Assembly (NCBI GenBank): GCA_001599815.1
Contig: BCIA01000005.1
Span: forward strand, 2,335,088-2,399,087
DNA length: 64,000 nucleotides
DNA from: Furcasterigmium furcatum
Lineage: Eukaryota > Ascomycota > Sordariomycetes > Glomerellales > Plectosphaerellaceae
Reading direction: 5' to 3'
A program made the position numbers and the translations under genes. Below, in pieces: positions 1-9,518 of the stretch. The number at the start of each line of letters is the position of its first letter. Position 1 is the stretch's first letter. The notes under the pieces were generated by a model. That model saw only the letters and a list, made by a program, of their open reading frames with translations, was not told the DNA's origin and ran no database searches.

Positions 1-799
1 ACGCGCCGGACGCGTATCCGGCGACCAAGAGCAGATGGATCGGCTCCTTTGCCTTGAATTGACCTCCGGGTGGGAAGATCTAGCCGTAGAATAAATGTAG
101 ACGTGAGCGCGATAAGAGGCATCGTTAGGGAAGGCAGTCTGACGGCAGATTTAGGTGTACGGCCGACGCAACCTAGGTATAGTAATGATGGTTATAAGTT
201 CAGTCTTGAGTTGATAGACATGTCAGATTTACGTCGGGCCAATGTCTAGGTCTCGAGAAGAGTGTCATAGGTACTCAGCAAGGAGTTACTTACAGCCTTC
301 GAGAAGAACCGCAAGCGGCTCGCTAGTCAAATTGACATCCAGATCTCTAAGATTGAGCGCGAGTATAATCACCTCCCTCAGTGTCCCTGGCAATACCAAG
401 AGAGTGATCTCGACCCCCCATCTGAACCACTCGTTGAGAGGGTCTCTGGCTGAACTAGAGATGATTCTAATGACGACCTACGGAACTTCTGACTGCTGCA
501 AACCACCATTTTCACACCCCACATCGCCGGCAGAAGAACTGATGGACTTTGACTCGTTTGATTTATCCGGATTGATTGCATCTGGTAGGAATTAACTACA
601 CGCCAGGCCCTCCCGAGGTCTCGACTTGACTTTGCGGGGAAGCCGGAGCTCTCCCCGTATTTCGGCCCACACCTCGGAGCGTGGCCGGCCTTGGCATTAT
701 CTCGACTGATGGGGGGAGTGGATTCGTCTCCAGCCCGCCTCCACCCAGCTTCTTCCATGCAACTTCCTCTCTGGAATCAACAGTTGTTGCTCACCAAGC
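1..799. other. Upstream low-GC region without an intact gene
   Basis: The first 600 bases are visibly less GC-rich than the rest of the window and carry stops in all frames. The only coding-like stretch is the fragment listed at 271-453. From about 600 to 799 the base composition returns to that of the neighbours, which is presumably the promoter and leader of the zinc-cluster gene starting at 800. No tRNA or terminal repeats were seen. Confidence 0.5.
271..453 (+). other. Coding-like fragment, possible 3-prime exon or gene relic
   Basis: This 60-codon frame ends in TGA at 451-453 and reads like real protein: lysine/glutamate-rich and amphipathic (for example KELLTAFEKNRKRLASQIDI), then a PQCPWQYQESDLDPP stretch. 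It has no start codon. It begins just after CATAG at 266-270, which would serve as a splice acceptor. It could be the last exon of a gene starting left of the window, or a decayed remnant. I do not recognise the family, and the low GC of the surroundings favours a relic. Confidence 0.25.
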
Positions 800-2993
800 A
801 TGCACAGCAATAAGCGCCAGAAGCTCAGCTCCAGTGACTCGCCCTCACGTCGAGATCGGCTGGAGACGGGCCCCAACGCATCGAAGCCGAGGTTAACACG
901 AGCCTGCGCAGAGTGCAAGAAGCTCAAGATAAAATGCTTCGTCCAGCCAGGTCAGACAGCCTGCAACAAGTGCCTGAAGAATGGCGTCCACTGTGTCCCC
1001 CATAACTTTGCACAGAAGTTCATGGACCAAGACGCGGAGTGAGTTCAATGGCCTTATACGCCCCCTCAAGACCCTCGAGAGTCTGACCGAGCCTCGTAGA
1101 TGGAAAGCCGAGACGACTTCAACCATCCAACGGCTCCAGGGGGCCATTGAACATCTTCTCAAACATAATAGCCTGCCCGATCTCGACAAGTACTACGATG
1201 GCGCGTCTTTCCTGCGGCAGCCAACACCCGCGGATCACCATCAGGAGCCCGTGACGCAGAATCCATCACCCCTGACCACGGATCACTCATCATCGTCTCT
1301 CGGGCCCTTACACGGCTTCACTGCCGAGGGGCCCTCGGCAGGCCTCCGTGGGAACCAGGAGGACGACTCCGACCTGGTCCCCTTGCCCATGAACAACCTC
1401 TACAACCTCACGGACCCGACCACCTCAAGCCTCATCCGCGTCGACCCCTCCCACGTCAACGGCCCAGACCTCATCGGCCAGGGCGTCATCACGTTGGCCG
1501 AGGCGGAGTTCCTCTTCAACCACTACCGGGACCATATCAACCCGCTCCTCTGGGACGGCATCCTCTGCTCCCACAAGACCCTGCGCGAGGTGCGCCAGTC
1601 CTCCTCCCTCCTTGTGGCGGTCGTCCTCACCGTCGCGGCCCTGCACATCCCCAGCCGCGAAGAGTCCCTCCACGCAACCTACGGCGCCTTCGTCTCCCTC
1701 ATGCGCAGCTCCTGCCTCCTGCGCTGCCAGAACCTCGACATCATCCGCGCCCTCTGCATCGGCGCGTTCTACCTCACCAGCCTCAGCTGGGCCCTCTGCA
1801 GCCGCGCCGTCCGCCTCGCGACCGAGATGAACCTCCACAAGTCCTCCATCCAGTTCGCCCGCGGCTCCCTCGAGTCCTACGAGCGCGTGCGCCTCTGGTA
1901 CGCCCTCTACGTCTGCGACCACCAGTTCGCCCTCGCCTACGGCCGCCCGCCCCTCATGCACGAGGACGCCGCCATCCGCAACGCCGAGAAGCTCCTCACC
2001 AGCGGGCTCTCCTCCAAGGGCGACCGGGGGCTCGTCACGCAGGTCAAGCTCTTCCGCATCCTGGCCAGCGGGTACTTCATGTACGGCTGCGACCCGGACC
2101 TCGAGCTGAGCGGGCAGGATTTCGAGAAGCTGCAGTCCTTCAACATCTCCGTGGACCAGTGGCGGCTCGAGCACCAGTCGAGCATCGTTGAGTTCGCGAG
2201 CGCGAGGGACAGCCCGCTGCTTCCCAAGGGGAACACGCTGTACTATCACCTGGCGCGGTTCCAGCTCAACTCGGTGTCGCTCAGGGGCATCTCGGGCCGG
2301 GACGCGTCGGGGCTGAGCATGAACTGGGAGCGGCAGGAGGCGGCGAACAACGCCATCGTTTCGGCGATGAGCACGGCGAGGCTCATTGTCGACGACGCGC
2401 CGCTGCAACGGGCGCTGATCGGACTGCCCATCTTCGCGCACGCCATGATCGCCGTGTGCGCGTCGTTCCTGCTCAAGATGGCGGTCGTCTTTGGCGAGCC
2501 GTCCGCCGGCGCTGGGAGGGATCGCACACTCAGGCTGCCCAGGGACCTGGCGCAGTATGGGTTGAGTTTTCATACCAAGACGGCGTTGACGAACGTCCAG
2601 AGCCTGGTCACTGTTCTCGGGCAGGTGGCTGATAAAGCCAGTCGGGGCCATGTGGCGAGACAGGTCGTGACAGGACTGAAGGAGCTCCTGCAGAGGTTTT
2701 CGCCGGGGAGCGAGGTCGACAGCTTCCTGTACGCTCAGCCGTGTGCTGGGAAGGATTCCTCCATGCCGACAACCACGAAGGAGGCACTGGCACAGCGAGA
2801 GGAGGGGGCTGGCCTCGGGCAGGTGCCATTCGAGTTGCCGAGAGACAGCCAACCTGGGGATGGCGATGTGGACGGCGAGGCCTTGGGACATCTGCAGGAT
2901 CCATTCGACCTGGCTGGAGACCTGGACTGGAGGTTCGACGAAGGGTTCCTCTGGGGGATTGATGCGATGAATTTCCCGACTCAGTGGCAATAG
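800..2993 (+). CDS. Zn2Cys6 fungal transcription factor
   Basis: Nuclear DNA-binding regulator of unknown target. Exons 800-1038 and 1100-2993 encode 710 residues. The 61 bp intron starts GTGAGT, has CTGAC near its 3-prime end and ends TAG, and the join restores one frame. The six cysteines of the zinc cluster are at residues 36, 39, 46, 55, 58 and 65 (CAECKKLKIKC then CNKC and C). Basic residues precede it. A middle homology region begins near residue 215 (LFNHYRDHINPLLWDGIL) and includes LWYALYVCDHQFALAYGRPP, a form of the conserved GRP signature of the family. The C-terminus is acidic (about residues 650-710), as in activation domains. The ATG at 800 is the first in frame and puts the finger close to the N-terminus, as usual. 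The next gene follows after about 290 bp on the same strand. The target pathway cannot be told from sequence. Confidence 0.9.
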
Positions 2994-3284
2994 TTCTGCC
3001 CGTCATGTATTGTTTAATGATGGAGATGAGCCGTAGGCGCCGACCACAGTGATGATACTGGGTTGGCCGCATCAGACGGCCAACAGACATTGGGTAGTAC
3101 TTCCACTTGGAGACTTCCAAGCTGCTGCGGGAGGCCAACCTGTGCGACCACCAACGGCGCATCACCACAGCCACCTTGCGAGAAGAGTAATAAGAGCCTG
3201 ATCTGTCGCTCAGCCGGGCCTCTTGTCTGTCGTTTCAACCATCACCTCTTCAAGTTCCCGTCGACGAAGCGAACCAGGCCCATC

Positions 3285-3840
3285 ATGGTCATTCCGCAAC
3301 TGCAAACCGCACAATTTGTCTTGGACAGCCTCCCGCGCGTCGACTGCTGCGAGCACGTTGTCGGGGATACCTTCACTTGGCTGAAGAATGCTCTCGGTTC
3401 GGCGATAGGATGGCTCACCCAGCCTCGTGCGTTCTCCTCATCAGTGGCTCTCCCTCAAGCTTCATGACACTAATGGCAAGTCCTGGCAGATATCCTCCCA
3501 ATCGTCATGGCATGGTGCATCACTTTCATCGTCTTGTGCGCGCTTTTCTTCCTGCTGGGATTTGGACCGATCGGAGTGGTTGCCTGTACGTTGACAAGCT
3601 CTCAGGCTCTTCGAGATTCATGCGTACTGTACCCGTATGCTGACGACATGGACGACAGACAGCGCCGCGGCAGCTTTTCAGTCATGGGCGTATGGGGGCT
3701 TTACGCCCGCGGGCGGCGTCTTCGCGACGCTGACGAGCATGGCGATGCTGGGGACACTGCAGCCTTTGGTATTTGCGGTGGCCGTACTTTTAGCGACGGT
3801 CGTGGCAGTGGTTGTTTGGGCCTCTGGTGCCGGGGCCTGA
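3285..3840 (+). CDS. Interferon alpha-inducible (IFI6/IFI27-like, 6-16 family) small membrane protein
   Basis: I assemble three exons, 3285-3426, 3490-3585 and 3659-3840, giving 139 residues. Both introns (63 and 73 bp) are GT-AG, both joins are phase 1, and the joins create the continuous family core. Exon 2 encodes a hydrophobic helix (ILPIVMAWCITFIVLCALFF) followed by the GFGPIGVVA motif. Exon 3 continues with AAAAFQSWAYGGFTPAGG, then FATLTSMAMLG and a final hydrophobic helix. The glycine/alanine-rich GPxGVxA...FATLxS layout is the signature of the Ifi-6-16 family, whose animal members sit in mitochondrial or nuclear membranes and affect apoptosis. Fungal members are uncharacterised. The N-terminal 47 residues are soluble and cysteine-containing (DCCEHVV). 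Function beyond membrane insertion is unknown. Confidence 0.78.
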
Positions 3841-4479
3841 GATGGTGAAGCCTTGGGGACAAACCGCCTCGTGTATCATGTTCATTGAAGGATATGGTAG
3901 ATCTGGATAGGTACGTTCAGACAGCCGTTGCTTGAACTTCGAGAAATCGACCTGAGAATGGCTGTAATCAGTGCGAGTCCACCGAGAGCTCTTCTTAATT
4001 ATCCAGGGCTCGATCCGCGGTCGGATACAGGACATATGTATTCTGGCTGCTCAGATACACATCAGTCGAGTCAGGTTCAAGTTCAAGTCGTGAGGTGATG
4101 CAGTTGGGAGACTATGAATAGACGGGAGGGGTCTTCAGGGGCCTCAGCACTAATCGTGCCGACGGCAGCACCAAGCGGACGGGCTCGTCGGGGATTGGTC
4201 GAAACGCGGTGTGCTGATGTCACCCCAACACCCGCTAAAATCAGATGCGACACTGGAATCGAATGCTTTGACACCCAAAAGGGATTTGTAGATCCAGAAA
4301 TTTCGGTAGTTCAACGCGTCTCCCCATCTTCGCCTCTTCACGTCCCATCGCCGTCCCTCAACATCGACATCGAGCAGGCATCGCGGTCTTTGTCTCGGAG
4401 CAACATCGACGGAAATGCGCGCATTAATTCCCACATCCCTTCGATAGATGATCGATACGACACCATCACCACCACCACC
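3841..4479. other. Intergenic and 5-prime leader of the YL1 gene
   Basis: No gene. The frame of the downstream YL1 gene is open back to an ATG at 4114, but those 122 codons lack any YL1 similarity, so I treat the stretch as leader. Nothing else stands out. Confidence 0.5.
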
Positions 4480-6990
4480 ATGGCAGACACCGAAGTCGAC
4501 ACGAGACCTTCCTCGACCAGGGACGAGTCGTCAGACTCCGAGAGCAGCATCGCCAGCGACGATGGCGAGACCAGCAGCACACCCGTCGAGTGGCTGGCCA
4601 CCGGCCGCTCCAAGCGCTCGACGGCCGGCAACCGGATGAAGTCCATGCTCGCCACCGAAGAACCCGACGATGACCTGGAGCTTCTCTTCGCAGAAGATGG
4701 ATCCGACGGCGGCTTTACCGACGTGGACGACGGCGGCTCCGACGTCCAGATGGACTCTTCCTCCGACTCCGAAGACGACAACAAGGCGGCCGGCGACGAT
4801 CTCGAGGGAGAGCAGGAACTCGAACGCCAGGCCCGCGAGAAGCGCGCCGCCCAGCGCAAGCGAAAAGCCCAAGAGGCCATCCCTGCCAAGTTCAGGAAGA
4901 AGGTCCGCATCAACGACCGACCCTCTGCCAGCCCCCGGCCCGAAGCACCCCAACCCGCCCCCCGGCCCAAGAAGAAGTCGGAGCGGACAAGCTGGCTGCC
5001 GACCGTGGCCGAAATGCCCACGCGCGCTTCGGCCCGCCAGACGACCGTTCTGAGCAAGGAGCAGCTTCACCAACAGATGGTGGAGCGGGAGAGGAAGCGG
5101 CTGAAACAGGTGGAGGCAATGGAGAAGAAGGCCAAGAAGCTCGAGGCTCAGAAGAAGCCGCCTATGACGCAGGAAGAGAGGCTCGCGGAGGCCGCACGCG
5201 TCGAGAAGCGCAACGCTAAGAGCCTGAACAGGTGGGAGGAGGCAGAGAAGATACGCGAGGAGGAGAGGAAGGCCAAGCTGGCCGCACTGAACAACCGTAC
5301 CCTGAAGGGCCCTGTCGTTACCATGTGGAGCGGCATGGGCATCTGGGAGGGAGACGACAAGGGCGGTCACGCCGTTAGTATCGAGGAGAAACCAGCGCGG
5401 AAGAAGAGGGAGAAGAAGGACAAGGGCGAGAAGGGGAAGGACAAGGCAAAGGGAAAGGGGGCCGAGGAGGCCGCAGGTGAAAGTGCCCCTGGGACCCCGG
5501 CTGCAGCAACTCCAATTTCTGAGAAGCTGGGCGCCGAAGCTCAGTTGCCAGCTGCAACCAGTGAAGCTCCCGCGACGCCCTCAGGACCAGCCTCGGCACC
5601 GAGTGTGAAGACTGAAGAGCCGGCTTCTGGTCTCACAGCGCCAGTCGCGCCACTGCCTTCAGCACCCACGCCAGCCACCACAAAAGCAGATGAGCAACCC
5701 AAGCTCATGGCACCACCGTCAATACCTCCGGCCGAAACCCCTTCACCAGGAGCACCATCGACTCCTACCCCACCGCCTGGGCTCAAGGCACCTGTACTCG
5801 CTCCCCCTGTCTTGGCTCCTCCCATGGGTGCTCATCTGAACGGTCACACAATGAACCCCAAGTCGAGCGTACTCGCGCCGCCAAACACTACACAACGACC
5901 CTCTCCTCTCTCATTACCACCCATGACTCCCAACCAAGCAGAGGGAGCGCCTGCACCGGCGCCTGTAACCACCACTCCAGCTCCTTCAGCCCTTCAGCCG
6001 ACTCAACCAAAGGCCGGGCCAGCAACACCATCACCGGCCCCCGCCCCGGCCTCTCTATCCCTCACTATTCCGCCTACGGCCTCCGCCTCTGCCCCTGGAG
6101 ACTCGCAGGATCCCTCTCCTGCTACCGCCCAAGAAATCACCGACCCAGCTGCCGCTCCGCCCACCAAAACCAAGACAACCCGGCACGCCATCATTCTCCA
6201 GAACTTCGACAAGGAGCGCATCCGCGACAAGGCAGCCCAGACGCAAGTCCTCTTCGGCCGCCGCCAACTATCCAAGCTTCCCAAGCCCGCCCCCGTACCC
6301 ACGTGCGCCATCACGGGCCACCCCGCGCGCTACCGCGATCCTCGCACCGGCCTCCACTATCACAACAGCTACGCCTACCGCGAGCTCCAGCGTCTAGTCC
6401 GCGGGGAGTACCGCTTCAGCGCCCTCGTCGGCGCCTGGATGGGCAGCTGCTCCTACGCTGCGCGCGGCGTGCCCGAGCGCTTCCTCAACGGCGGCCCCCG
6501 GAGGGAGAAGAAGGACGTGCCAGCAGACATTAAGGATAAGCCTCAGGGGCAGGCTGACGGGCCCCAAGCACCAGAGAAGCCGGCAGACGCGAAGAACGCG
6601 GAAGCTCCCGCAGACACAACCCAGCATCCTCTACCCAAGAATGGGGATAAGCAACCAGCCCCAGATGTGCAGCCGCCGCCCCCAAGCACTACCAATGTGT
6701 CTCCCGCAGGGGACAAGATGGAGGGCGTCCAGATGCAGACACCAACAACACTACCCGCAGGATCACCGCAGCCACCGCAGGGCATAACTCCGGCCCAGGT
6801 GCAGACATCGGGGCCGGTACAGCCGCCTTCATCGACTCCAGGCCCAGCGACGACGCAAGTGCAAGCTTGCGCTCCAAACCAAGAGGCGACCTCAGTCTCA
6901 GCCCCGGCGGCACAACAACAAGCACATGCGCCGGTCCTGGCTCCCGCGCCGCCGCCAACGAATCCTTCGACGGCTGCCACAACAACCTAG
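4480..6990 (+). CDS. swc2: YL1/Swc2 (Vps72) family subunit of the SWR1 chromatin remodeller
   Basis: Intronless, 836 residues. Swc2/YL1 is the SWR1 complex subunit that binds histone H2A.Z-H2B and helps deposit it in nucleosomes. The N-terminal YL1 region shows the diagnostic WLATGRSKRSTAGNRM segment, then an acidic stretch (LFAEDGSDGGFTDVDD) of the kind that contacts H2A.Z, and a long basic, coiled-coil-like region to about residue 290. The YL1_C domain lies near residues 608-640 (CAITGHPARYRDPRTGLHYH). Between the two domains are about 300 residues of proline/alanine-rich low complexity, with a similar tail of about 190 residues after YL1_C. This makes the protein much longer than yeast Swc2. 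The ATG at 4480 sits in a CACCACCATGG context and directly precedes the acidic/serine start typical of the family, so it is preferred over the in-frame ATG at 4114. The gene is convergent with the next one. Confidence 0.9.
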   Translation: MADTEVDTRPSSTRDESSDSESSIASDDGETSSTPVEWLATGRSKRSTAGNRMKSMLATEEPDDDLELLFAEDGSDGGFTDVDDGGSDVQMDSSSDSEDDNKAAGDDLEGEQELERQAREKRAAQRKRKAQEAIPAKFRKKVRINDRPSASPRPEAPQPAPRPKKKSERTSWLPTVAEMPTRASARQTTVLSKEQLHQQMVERERKRLKQVEAMEKKAKKLEAQKKPPMTQEERLAEAARVEKRNAKSLNRWEEAEKIREEERKAKLAALNNRTLKGPVVTMWSGMGIWEGDDKGGHAVSIEEKPARKKREKKDKGEKGKDKAKGKGAEEAAGESAPGTPAAATPISEKLGAEAQLPAATSEAPATPSGPASAPSVKTEEPASGLTAPVAPLPSAPTPATTKADEQPKLMAPPSIPPAETPSPGAPSTPTPPPGLKAPVLAPPVLAPPMGAHLNGHTMNPKSSVLAPPNTTQRPSPLSLPPMTPNQAEGAPAPAPVTTTPAPSALQPTQPKAGPATPSPAPAPASLSLTIPPTASASAPGDSQDPSPATAQEITDPAAAPPTKTKTTRHAIILQNFDKERIRDKAAQTQVLFGRRQLSKLPKPAPVPTCAITGHPARYRDPRTGLHYHNSYAYRELQRLVRGEYRFSALVGAWMGSCSYAARGVPERFLNGGPRREKKDVPADIKDKPQGQADGPQAPEKPADAKNAEAPADTTQHPLPKNGDKQPAPDVQPPPPSTTNVSPAGDKMEGVQMQTPTTLPAGSPQPPQGITPAQVQTSGPVQPPSSTPGPATTQVQACAPNQEATSVSAPAAQQQAHAPVLAPAPPPTNPSTAATTT

Positions 6991-7654
6991 AGAATGTCCC
7001 ACGAGGGTCGAAATCAATCATAATGAATATTGTATGAGCATGGGATACTGTATGATAGTGCCATGGTGCCCAGAGACACCTGCTATGCCAGCCATAGGGG
7101 CAGAAGAGACAGTGCAAAATCATGATGCAAAGAGTATAATTTACCAATTAACCCCTTCCTTCCGCTAATCGATGCGCTGGTTCGAGATGTCTGCATGTCC
7201 TAGTAAGAGCTTGGAGGCTAGATGTACAAGTATTCACAAAAACGTCACTTGGCGGGATGAACAGTTTGCGAGGAAGAAGACATTGGTCTTGATTCATCTC
7301 TCATCAGTTTGACCATCCATCAGCTTGCAGCACCTTTTCCTACACAGCTGCCGTTTCTATCGTTCCCTGTACACCCCCAGACCGTGCTCGCAGCCACACA
7401 TTCTATCCTCGCAAAGGCACATCCATCCGCAAAATCGACCACATACGCCCGCCCTATCCGTCCAGAAAAAAGCAAAATGGGACGCCCTTGCCGACGAAAG
7501 GGTGCCTCTATGTGCGCCTGGTTCAACCGGAGATCACCCAGTGACCTGTATAGACGTGTCTATAGACAGTTGTGTACAAAATCGGAAAAGCGCGTGGTAA
7601 CAGGGGTATCATGGCGCGTAATTCGAAAGTAAAGAAAAGAGTTTGGCATTGCCA
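6991..7654. other. Convergent 3-prime intergenic region
   Basis: This holds the 3-prime ends of the YL1 gene (+) and the glycogen-binding-domain gene (-). It is more AT-rich than the coding flanks. No coding region or RNA gene was recognised. Confidence 0.5.
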
Positions 7655-9518
7655 CTATTGTGGCTTGCCACGGATGATGTCGACCATCCAGTTCATCTCG
7701 CTGACAAAGTCGTCGATGCCGTGGTCGCCGGGGGCCGCCAAGAGAGAGGTATTGCCCATCGGGACGCCAGTGTCGGATCTTGCGATCAGCTGAGGTGACC
7801 CAGCTGGGTTGTAATTCAAGGGAGTCACGGCTTTGGTGCTGTCGGGGACGTCTTGCCCGCGAGGCAGGCTGTAGCCTGGGAAAGGCGTGGTGGTTTCTTC
7901 CAGAGATTGTTGCCGAGTACCTGGCATGGATAATGGCTGGAACACTCCACCATCGCCGTCATTGGATGAGAGCACATCATCGTCATCGTTCGAATCGTAA
8001 AAGGAGGGAGTCTCATCGTCCCCAGATCGTTGGTCCACTGATATGACACTGGAAGCCGTGGTAGACGTGGAGAAACGGGATGGGGGCAATTCGTAGGCAG
8101 TCTCAGGGCGGTCTTCCCTGTCGGAGGTAGCAGCGACATACTGCGTGAGGGTCATTTGACTCGCGTTCGTGACCGTGGGCATGCTGCTGTCGGAGTGCGA
8201 GCGCTTGAAAGGCGGCGGAGACAGAGACGTGGGGAAGGGGTTGTTCTCTGACACGGCCGAAGTGGCAAAGTTGTCATCATCTTCGTTCTCTTCGACGATG
8301 TCTTCTGGAATGGAAAGCGCTGGCCGGTCCTCACCACCAGGGGCAGAGAGAGGAGCGGGTGTGTCGTCAACGAGGAAGCGCCGCAGCGACTCGGGCGAGA
8401 TATCTCTGCTCCGGGTACCGAGTGAGGAAGCAACGCTCCTGGAATCGTCGTGATGAATGTCGGGCGTGGAAGAGCGCTCATCTAAGTCTTGAGACCTGCC
8501 ACGTTCACTACCGCGACTCGAGGACCTCATGCGAAAGAGGCGGCGCCAAGAGGGTGTCGGGGACATGGAACGTGATGAAGTGACGGACTGCGACCGGGGC
8601 GACGACCCAAGGCGAGGCAGGAGGCTCTCAGGTGCTCGAGGAGCAGGTCGCGGTGTGATGTACTTGTCTGCTGGGTTCATCGTCTTGAAATCCGTTATCT
8701 TCATCGAGTTTAGAGATGCGCTGCGTTTCCGTAGCATCTGCTCCATCGGGACCTCAAGAGTATTGACCATCTGGCCGGGTAGATAAGGACAGTGAGTTGT
8801 CGATGGCAAGTTGGGGTCGTGTGTCTCATATGAACCATCCAGCTCGTACTAAGCGAATGTCAGCAAGGAAGCGAGATGGGCAAGCAAGACGAGCTCACAT
8901 AGTAGTAGTAGGTGTGGCCCATTTTCAGACCTCCGTTCCTTTTGACGCCAGCGCCGTGGTCATCATCGCAGACAATGTCTTTAAAGGTGTGGCAGCCGCG
9001 CCATTGCCCTCGATCGCGCCTAACATCGCGCTCCATGGCGTATGATTTGGAAAAGTTGTCCCAGGAGCCAACCAGATGAACGGAGTGTACAGATGGCTGT
9101 GTCTGACTGCGAATGATGGTGGTCAGCAATGCTCATCTTCATCTCCGAGATGAGCTCAGATGCCCAGATCGGAACATAGCCCGGATGAGCCACTTGGCTG
9201 CGAGGTGAAGGCCTGTCTGCCCGACTTTGCTCGTATGCTTCGATGCCCGACTTGCATGTTGAGTTGCGGCTGTGTGTGTTCGTGCGAAGCGAATGCATTG
9301 TTTCGGAGCTCGGGGATTCGAGGGGGCTTTGCAGTAAGAACATACGGATGACCAGCAAAGTGGGATATAAATAGAATGAACGTTTGGCGATGCAGGTGAA
9401 ATGGTCGGCCAGCGAGGAAAAAAGAACGAATGCGAGAACCCCAAATTGAACAAGGAAATGTCCACCAGTGTCCAAAGACTTACAGCAGAAAAGTAAAGAG
9501 TGTCGTGGTAGGGTCCAT
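7655..9518 (-). CDS. Protein with N-terminal AMPK-type glycogen-binding (CBM48/E-set) domain
   Basis: Exons in transcript order are 9484-9518, 8899-9106 and 7655-8848, giving 478 residues. Introns are 377 bp (9107-9483) and 50 bp (8849-8898), both GT-AG, and phases close. After a short hydrophobic start, exon 2 encodes the early-set fold: SVHLVGSWDNFSKSY, then CHTFKDIVCDDD, and GHTYYYY running across the join into YELDGSYETHDPNLP. This is the pattern of AMPK beta-type carbohydrate-binding modules and of yeast Crp1/Mdg1. The remaining 370 residues are serine/proline/acidic and probably disordered, ending in a conserved-looking DFVSEMNWMVDII segment. No catalytic domain is present, so a scaffold or glycogen/starch-associated regulator is likely. 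The first exon codes only 11 residues, and the long intron makes the N-terminus the least certain part. Confidence 0.75.

Noticed and set aside
1425..2990. 521-codon open frame on the - strand opposite the first zinc-cluster gene
   Set aside because: It mirrors the real gene in GC-rich codons, has low-complexity alanine/glutamate/valine composition and no domain. The + strand has the zinc cluster and conserved regulator motifs.
4114..4479. In-frame upstream ATG extending the YL1 protein by 122 residues
   Set aside because: The extension has no YL1 character, whereas the ATG at 4480 has a CACCATGG context and begins the usual acidic/serine N-terminus.
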